From: Echinarachnius parma
Taxonomy: Eukaryota > Echinodermata > Echinoidea > Clypeasteroida > Echinarachniidae
Assembly (NCBI GenBank): GCA_037951105.1
Contig: JBAMJV010002053.1
Span: 1-64,000 of the forward strand
Direction of reading: 5' to 3'
DNA: 64,000 bases
Shown: piece by piece, positions 13,701 to 22,700 of the stretch
Layout: each line of letters opens with the position of its first letter
How positions within the stretch are numbered: position 1 is the first letter of the stretch
Translations under genes and position numbers: made by a program
Notes under the pieces: model-generated
The model's database searches: none
What the model was told of the DNA's origin: nothing
The model's input: only the letters and a program-made list of their open reading frames with translations

Positions 13701-16700
13701 ATTTTCATCATTACATATTAGTTAATCATTAATTATTTGGTGTAGATAGGTTGCCTGTGGTCGTATATAATGTCCCACCTTTTTTTGGTTGGGGGGGGGG
13801 GGGGGGGGGTTGGGGGGGAGCGAGGTATTTCATATTCTTATACAAATTGTCCGCTTATGATTGTAAATGTTTTAAAATAAATGGGTGGCAGGTCCCTCCG
13901 TGCCCCCCCCCCCCCCCCCCCCCCCCCTCACCCCTCTACCCCTCTCTGTAGCTACGCCACGGCTTCCGTGCATCAACAACAATAAACAACCATTAGAAAG
14001 AACTTACAAGAAAGCGATGTCCGCTGTATACCAAGGGTATCCGTTCGGCTCCCGACAGTCAGCGAAGACAAGTTTATCCTCTATTTGAAGGACCCCTATA
14101 ATGACTGAAATACAGATGATAAAATCACCATAGATTAACATTCGGTATCCGGAAAGATGCAGGCATTCGAATATTATAATGCTTGTTACACATATAATAA
14201 GATGACGAACTTGTACAAACTGAGTTACGTGATCGGTTTTTTGAAATTTTCGAATATGAATAGATGTGTGTGTGTGTGCGTGTGTGTGTGCGTGTGTGTG
14301 TGCGTGTGTGTTTGTGTGTTTGTGTATGTGTTTGTGTGTGCGCGTGTGTGTGTGTGTGTTCGTGTGTGTGTGTGTGTGTGTGTGTGGGGGGGGGGGGGGG
14401 TGAAGTTAAGACAATGATGGGTTTAAACTTTAGGTTGTCATATCTCTATATCAAGTGTATAATTGTACTTGCAGATGCATAGTATTTATATTGGCCGTTG
14501 GAAAATGAAGCTACCTACCTCAAAACATATTCCAAACACCGTCCTACAAATCTAAGTTGCGTTAACATCATTTAGCCGTTCTGACATACAAGATGGGCAA
14601 TTATATGTGTAACAATTAAAAAGCATGACTCTGCTGTAAATATTCGACGATGATTTACCATCAGGCTCATCTTTTTTTCTTGGAGAGGGGGGAAGGAGGG
14701 GGGGGGGGGGGCGGTGAGTGGTTGTTGCTTGCTTGTCAGGTGATAGTTCAGTCGATGTCGGGGATATACATAGCTACAATCAAACAGCTTATGGGAGCTC
14801 GTTGCCATAATATGCGTATAAAGCATATATTATTTAATTTATATTAACCAGAGGGTGGGGTGGGTTTGGGAAGGAGGGAGGGGGGGGGGGGGGGGGGAGT
14901 GTGATCGTGGCCAATACTTATTTTAGCCCATTGGTTTAGTTGTTATTACTGTTATTATTATTTCAAAAAATGTATACATACTTATCCACAACACTCCGTT
15001 GACGTCCGTCTGGTTACAGGAGTCCGGCCAGCAAACTGAAAATCCTACTTGCTCGGGCTGTGCGGACAGAGAAAATGAAAAGCATATTAAAAGGGTAGTT
15101 CAGTTTTGGTATAGAGGGCTCTGCTCGAAATAACTTTTTTGTTAGATAATGAAACACTGAGCGTAAAATGTGAAAGAGCATACACTTTCAATAATAGAAT
15201 AAACTTTATTTGATCAAAATCGGTTGAGAAACGTCTGATATATCAATAAATATATCCGTTTATAAGTGTCTATGCCTTTCGAGCATGGTGGAGTTATAAA
15301 CTATTACAAGTAGTTTGTAATGGTATTATGCAGGTTTGGGTTAATAAAGCTAAAGCCATACCAAAACTCTACTACCCCTTTACAGTGATCCATTAACTTT
15401 ATATTTTCCCCAACAGAAATATTTGAGACTTCAAAATATATACCAATTTCAGTAAAGGTTCTTTTATGAAATAATAAGTAAGCTTTTCATAGAAAAGGAA
15501 CAATGTTTACAGATGCAAATCAATGTCTGATTTTATCCCGATCGTTCGCGTGACGTTTCTACATTCTATGGACGATTTAGAATTCGAATCTATAGATACT
15601 CTTGAGTACGGTCGAAAGAAGTCTATAGACACTTTTTAAATTCAATCTTAAATATTTCCATAATAAGAGAGACATTATTATTTTTGACAAATCAAACCCA
15701 TTTCATTATCTTGTTACTATAAGCCAAACAACAAGGTGAAAGCTCCTAGTGATTTAAGTTTAATTTTGAAAAAGTAAATGGAGTACTGTAAATATCATTC
15801 AACTCAGTTTCACTTGTATTTCTTCAAGACTAGAAATTCATTTTGTAAACATGCATCGGCATAATACATTTTTAAAAATACTTGTATTCTATTTGAATAC
15901 TATATTCAAATTAATCATAACCATGTTCAAAATAGAATGAGACCTATCAATGTAATGTTGACAGATGGAGAGGAAACTTATTGGCAGGAAAAACATGGTC
16001 AGTTATTTTGTATCTGTTACGTTGATGATAATAACGATTTATATAAAGATCGAAATTGCAAGAGAGTGGCTTCCACTATGAACTATTACCCAGAATATCA
16101 ATACGGCTGCAATCACTCCTACGCACGAAGTTGGCATTTTCCACTCAATAGGGAGTATTACAGCAAGTCTCATGGAAAGCCCACGTCAAATTCGTCTCTT
16201 ATTTGCGGTATCTTACTCAGATGATCAACTTCAATCAGCCATTTCTTTTAAAAAATAACTTGTTTTTGAAATGTCAAATATAATCATAACATTACGAAAG
16301 CTTCAAACTCTTAAGTTGTCATTATGTTTTTCGTGACCTTTAGTACATGTATGTTTTGTGTTTTCCCCTAAAACTGTTCACCTTTATTGTTCGGGGGAAA
16401 AAAAAGGTCTATGTTTTACGAAAATGTTTTAGAAAGACTTTAAATTATTAACTATTAATTACCCGCCCAAACACCCCTTTACCATGATTATTTACCAAGT
16501 AAGAGGCGGCATAGCAGTATTTGCCATTGAATCGTGGCACCCCACTTGTCTTGTTCTCTTTCGTAGTCTCGCACAGCCAGACGTTCCCTGGATCTTTGTT
16601 CAGTCCCGTGTACATTCCGTCTGTTGGTATACGCCCTCTTGCGGCTTCCACTGCAAAAATTCATCAAATTGGCAACATGATATCAGATTAATATATAATA

Positions 16701-19700
16701 CATATTGTTTTAATTATCATTTTGGGGTGATGTATTTGTTTATAGCAAAAGTAAAATATAAATTTGAATACATTATTACTAATTATGGTTACTTTACACG
16801 GCATATCAGTGAATGTGTTAAAGGGGTAGTTTAGTTTTGGTAAGACTGAACTTTAGTAGCCAAAACCTGCACAGTAACATTATAAACTAATAGTTCTAAC
16901 TCCACCATGCTCGAAAGGTATACAAAATTACAAACGACTAAGTAAAAAGCCTGTTATCATTCAAACAGAGCCATTGAAACACAAGAGGGCGCTTTTTAAA
17001 AAGGCATTGGTTTCAACCATTTTTCATACAAAATTATGCATGTGATGTTTTATTGATATAATGATTAGATAGAGACATCATCAACAACTATTTCAAAAAC
17101 GCTTTTGAATTTTTTTGAAAAAGTGCAAGCATTTTTGTTATTTTTTTCTAAAAATCATCTAATTATTTGGGCCCCAAATAATTATAAGATCACATTTATT
17201 TATTGATATTTCAGCCGTTTCTGGGTCGGTTTTGACCAAATAAAGTTTATTCTGCCATTAAAATTGCATGTTCTCTCAAATTCGACACTCAGTTTTTCAT
17301 AACCTCACAACAAAATTGTGATGTGCAGCGCCCTCTCTACCAAAACTAAACTACCCCTTTAAGTTGTATAGTAATTGTGTGGGAAACCACATTGTGTTTT
17401 TTTTTTTTACTGAATAGTAACCATTTAATATATTTAAATAGTTTTCATTTTGTTGGTATCTACTAAGTGGAATAGGTGTGTATACAAACCTTGGTTTCAA
17501 AGTTATCATAGTAAGACGAGAATAAACACACATATGAATACATAACTACATACATACTTTAATTATGCATATATTATACAAATAAATGAATATATTATTA
17601 AATACATTTAGAAATGCATAAAACATAAATCAATGCATGTACATAAATATTTACATTATACAAACATTCAATAAAATATATATATATATATATTTATATA
17701 AGCGAAAAGTGAACTAATACATACAGCTTTGGTTTCTTCCTATATTTAAATAATATATAAATAAATAATATAATATATATATGTTCTAACTAATACTTGA
17801 ATCACTCCTTTGTGATCCAGCTGAAGTACAGGCGGCTTGCATTGTTTGTAACTCCCTCCCCATGAATTAATTGAGTACAAAGGGCCGAGAGATTGGCTTG
17901 CCAATGACCTGAATTTGGATCTGCCTTCAATCACACGGTCCCCGTGGCCTAGTGGTTAAGGCGTCAGCGTTCCAAGCTGAAGACCCGGGTTCGAGTCCTG
18001 GCGGAGACCAATTTTTCGACCAGTGCCTTTTTTCATTTGGAGGATTAAAGGGAGGAACAATGCTTATTAAGCTACGCCTATTATTCTTCCTTCTCAATCA
18101 TTTATGATTATTCTTTGCATTATTTAAATATTGGAAGAAACCAAAGCTGTATGTATTAGTTCACTTTTCGCTTATATATATATGTTCTAACTAATACTTG
18201 AATCACTCCTTTGTGATCCAGCTGAAGTACAGGCGGCTTGCATTGTTTGTAACTCCCTCCCCATGAATTAATTGAGTACAAAGGGCCGAGAGATTGGCTT
18301 GCCAATGACCTGAATTTGGATCTGCCTTCAATCACACGGTCCCCGTGGCCTAGTGGTTAAGGCGTCAGCGTTCCAAGCTGAAGACCCGGGTTCGAGTCCT
18401 GGCGGAGACCAATTTTTCGACCAGTGCCTTTTTTCATTTGGAGGATTAAAGGGAGGAACAATGCTTATTAAGCTACGCATATTATTCTTCCTTCTCAACT
18501 CAATCATTTATGATTATTCTTTGCATTATATATATATATATATATAAATACATACATTAAATACATTTAATGAGGATCGCCAACACAACGGGCGTGAAAC
18601 CGACGGTAGTGGACTCCGCACTCTTAAGGTACGTCTATAAATACATACATGTACATAAGTGGATACATTGGCCATCTTGTTTTATTGTTTATACGTCATA
18701 TCTACGTTACTAAAACATACTTTAGCAAAATTCTCTATTACAGGTCCGGGAAATCAATAAATAGATGTATAAATGAATACATTAATACAACATTTAGTAA
18801 TTAGTCATTGAATACATGGATACCTGAACAAGAATGCTCATGATTAACTTCTTCCTGCATAGTAGCGCAAAAGGTAAAATGACCTCAATAATACAACGTA
18901 CTTTGACACTTATTCCATAGTTGATGACCATGATGACTTGAAACATAGGTCTGCCGAAAAAAAATCCATGAAAATAAACACACTAGTGATTTAACACTAG
19001 TTTTCTGATGCCAAATCTCACATAGCATCCAGTTTACGCCCCACCCACATTTAGGGCCCGGAATCGGCAGCGTGATCGACATGTGATTGAAAATTCATTG
19101 GCTTACGTCATGACACGCCATCTACATAATTTAGTTCACTAGTCCGTTCTTTAGATGGCGTCACATTTTTGCGATTTAAAAGGGGCATTCCCAGGACAAT
19201 TAGATGTTTACTAATTGCCCGAAAATTGATTCATTTCATGAGAAATGACTGCCAAATTCTTTTTCATCGGGAAAATTATATATAGAGAGCCAAATTGTGA
19301 AAATTAGGCCATCTAGACGCTGTATACCTTTAAGGTCTTAGAATCGGATTAGATCTCTGAAACAGATCCGGGAGATCGATTGGTTAAACATTAAATGACC
19401 GAGGTTGAAATAAAATTAGGTGCTGATTCATCTGGAAGTACAGCGCAAACCAAGCACTAAATAGGCTAACCTGGATAAATAAAGACAAAACACATCATTA
19501 AAGTGATAACTAAATGACGTAATGAATTGGATGAATATAATTATGGAGAATAAAACTGATTCAGATTTACTTCTTCCTGCATAGTAGCGTCCTAGGTCCA
19601 GATCCTTGTAGAACCGGATCAGATCTCTGATACAGGTCCGGGAGATCAATGGATCCGGTATGATCGGGAAGATCGGGAAGACCGGGAGGATCGGGCCGAT

Positions 19701-22700
19701 CGGTAACTCGATGTCGGTGTCGTTGTCGGCAAGGACGTTGACGAAGTCATCACCGTCAAGAGACGGATTCTCGGCGTCACTGAAATATGCCTCCAGAACC
19801 TATATGCAAATGTATAAGTCGATGCAATTTGTGTTCCATAAATTTACAACAAAAATAAAGCACGTAATAAACAATACATCGTAACTGAACATAATTCCTT
19901 ATACATACTGACTGAGGTATACACAAATAAAATAGTTCATCGTAGTTTTGTATTAACGCAGGAGAGAGAGGGAGACGGCTTGAAAATAATACATTTTAAT
20001 GAATACATTAATTAGAGAAACAATAATGTGAATAGCATACATACACAACATGACTATGTTTAATTATTTCATACTTCAATTTCTAAGAAAATAATTATAG
20101 AACTCCATTCTTTGCTAAAGGTACTGGTTGGTATTCGTCATATAGGTTGAAAATGAACAATAAAACTGTCCCGTGCACGGTTTGCATCGATCTAAACACG
20201 TATCTTTATGAACAGTAGGTGAATCTAGGGATTAAATTCAACTTGATTGATTTGAAATGCGGTTGCGGTATATTAAAGGGACTTAGTAACATTGTCCAAA
20301 TCCTTAAAATCAAATTTGAATTCTAGCGGTTCCCTCATAACTTGTTGTATTCGTATTAACAATAAAATCATGGGACGGGTTTCAGTTTTTCAAATTTCCC
20401 TTCCGTTACAAAGATATGTACGGTTGAAGTTTTCAGATAATAAATTATCCGTTGGATGTTTGAAACCGTGTACGAAGTGAGTGCAGTGAGTTTTGTAAAT
20501 ATTACTTTACATTTTTGCTCATTACTCGGCCATATAACATCCATTCAACTTGAAATTTTCACACACACACCCAGTGGACATATCAGATACCACAAATATA
20601 TATTGTATCAACCATTCATTACTTTTTGCACATTTCAACAAAGTTACTAGATCCCTTTAATGTAATCATTGTTTATTATACATGCATCATGACTTATTTT
20701 GTTTGTAAACGATCTCACCAACACGTCCAATGTCACAATACGACAGTTCCGAGCTTACGTGGACATACATGACGGAAATGATGTGGAAGTAAGAAGAATG
20801 TGACTACCTTCAGGGGCGGATCTAGCTAAGGGGGGGGGGGGGGGTTGACCCAATAACGATGTGGAGCAACGTTCATGAGCCGCGAAGCGGCGATTTTTTT
20901 TGGCTATTTTTTACCCCCGTAAGTGATTTTTTTCTCCACTTTTTTCACTGATACATTTTCACTTGGCAGCCCAAGGGTGTGTGTGTGGGGGGGGGGGGGG
21001 GTGGGGGGGGGGGGGGGGGGGGGGTTAAACCCCGTAACCCCCCCCCCCCCCCCCTAGATCGGCCACTGACCTTTAAGTGTTCCTTGGAGTCCATGAGTCG
21101 GGCGATGGCTTCTTCGTAGTTCCAGCCATGGCTCTCCACCTTCTGTCGGAAAGATTCCTGACCGTCAACGACTAGAAAGACAGAAAAGGTGTACATGTAT
21201 TTCGTTTATATCCTGAATTTATTACGTAATATAGAATTGATATAGGTTAAATTACGGAAATAGTTTTGAAACATAACATAAATTTATTGTGTCAAAATCA
21301 ATGTGGCTCTCCACCCTGTGCCGGAAAGATTCCTAGTCATCAACGGCTCGAAACACAGAAAAGGTTTATTTCATATAAGTCTTGAATTTATTACGTAATA
21401 AAGAGTTGATATAGGTAAAATCACGGAAATATATCACACCACTTCATTTAATGAGTACAAGTCATCGAAATATTTTCTGTCTATCAACGACTAGCAACAC
21501 AGGCAATATGTATTTAGTTGTATTTTGAATGTTTTTTATAAGATAGAGTTGATATATAGGTAAAGTTACGAAAATAGTTTTAGAACACAACAATTTTGTC
21601 GTATTTCATTGTATATTGAATGTATTATATAAAGTTGATATATATAGGTAAAGTCACGGAAATAGTTTAAAACGCAACAAATATTATTTTATTGCGTCAA
21701 AATCATCGTGGCTCTCCATCAGTCCTTCTGCCGGAAAGATTCCTGGCCATACAAAACTAGTCATATTCGAAGTGGAACTCCACTTTAAGTTGGACTTATA
21801 AATTATGGAAACCTATTTTGTTTTCATTGTTTAACAGGGTTAATAAAACAGGCCTATACATTCGATATTTTCTTTTAATAAAGACACTCCAAGTAATTGA
21901 TTTTCAACAATTTTTGAAAGTCTCTAATAATATTCGCATTTGAGCTGTTTCTGTTCTCACAATTAACATTAAATCTGAAACGTTTGTGTTGGTGAATGAA
22001 GTTGAATCTTTATGTCGTTCGTGCTGACAAATTGAATGTTAAAAAAATAATAAAGTACTCAAATAAATCACTGGAGAGGTAAATCAAATGCAAACCAAAA
22101 CAAAGTACGCCTTTGGGAATGGAATGAGCTCACTAGACGGTCCAATTTCAGGAGTGCCGACATCACACTTATGGCCCCAACTGCAGAACAAGTTGCGATT
22201 GATTGTGTTTGTTTGTTTGTTTTTATTTCCAAATCAATATTTAAAAATACATCAAAAGTCAGAACATAACATAGGACATAATATACACAATTTGTACACA
22301 AAAGTAATTACAATTCTTAATTAAAATATTCTATTTGTATGTTGGTATATATAAATAATAATATTGGTAGGATGGCCCGTTTCAGATCCATCATTATGAT
22401 GGATCTGTTCTTCCACGGGGTCCTATTAAAAAAAATATATGGTGCATATAACATACATAGTAAAAAATTGTAAACTAGTAATTGATTGCAAATTAAATCA
22501 TGCAACTAAATTAGCTCACCTGATGAGCTCCATATGTGTACATTATTTTCTAACGTCCGATTGACTGCGCCTTTACAATCAATTGCAGGTCTTTCTGCAA
22601 CACGCGGCCGTAGTCTTCTTTGGGGTAACACAACACAGTAAAACAAAAACTCTGTAATAATGCGTAAGCCGTAATGTCTCACTCAATGTGTTACATTTTT

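Larger units (their letters stand above)
17700..18545. repeat. Tandem ~400-bp unit carrying tRNA-Gly, with inverted flanks
   Basis: The segment from 'ATGTTCTAACTAATACTTGA' to 'CATTTATGATTATTCTTTGC' occurs twice (about 17780-18122 and 18181-18528). Between and before the copies, 'CTTTGGTTTCTTCC' (plus strand, 17728) appears inverted as 'GGAAGAAACCAAAG' (18133), and both are joined to 'AGTTCACTTTTCGCTT'-type sequence. The arrangement looks like an inserted mobile or recently amplified unit. Confidence 0.7.

Noticed and set aside
14157-14482. Open frames of alternating Cys/Val or Val/Arg over the GT tracts (also 54063-54500, 24086-24314, 61983-62223)
   Set aside because: They are direct translations of (GT)n plus G runs; array length differs between paralogs and no coding signal lies outside the repeat.
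15937-16224. 95-aa plus-strand frame in gene A intron 4
   Set aside because: The matching region of unit B (55797-56060) has frame-breaking indels, so it is not conserved as coding.
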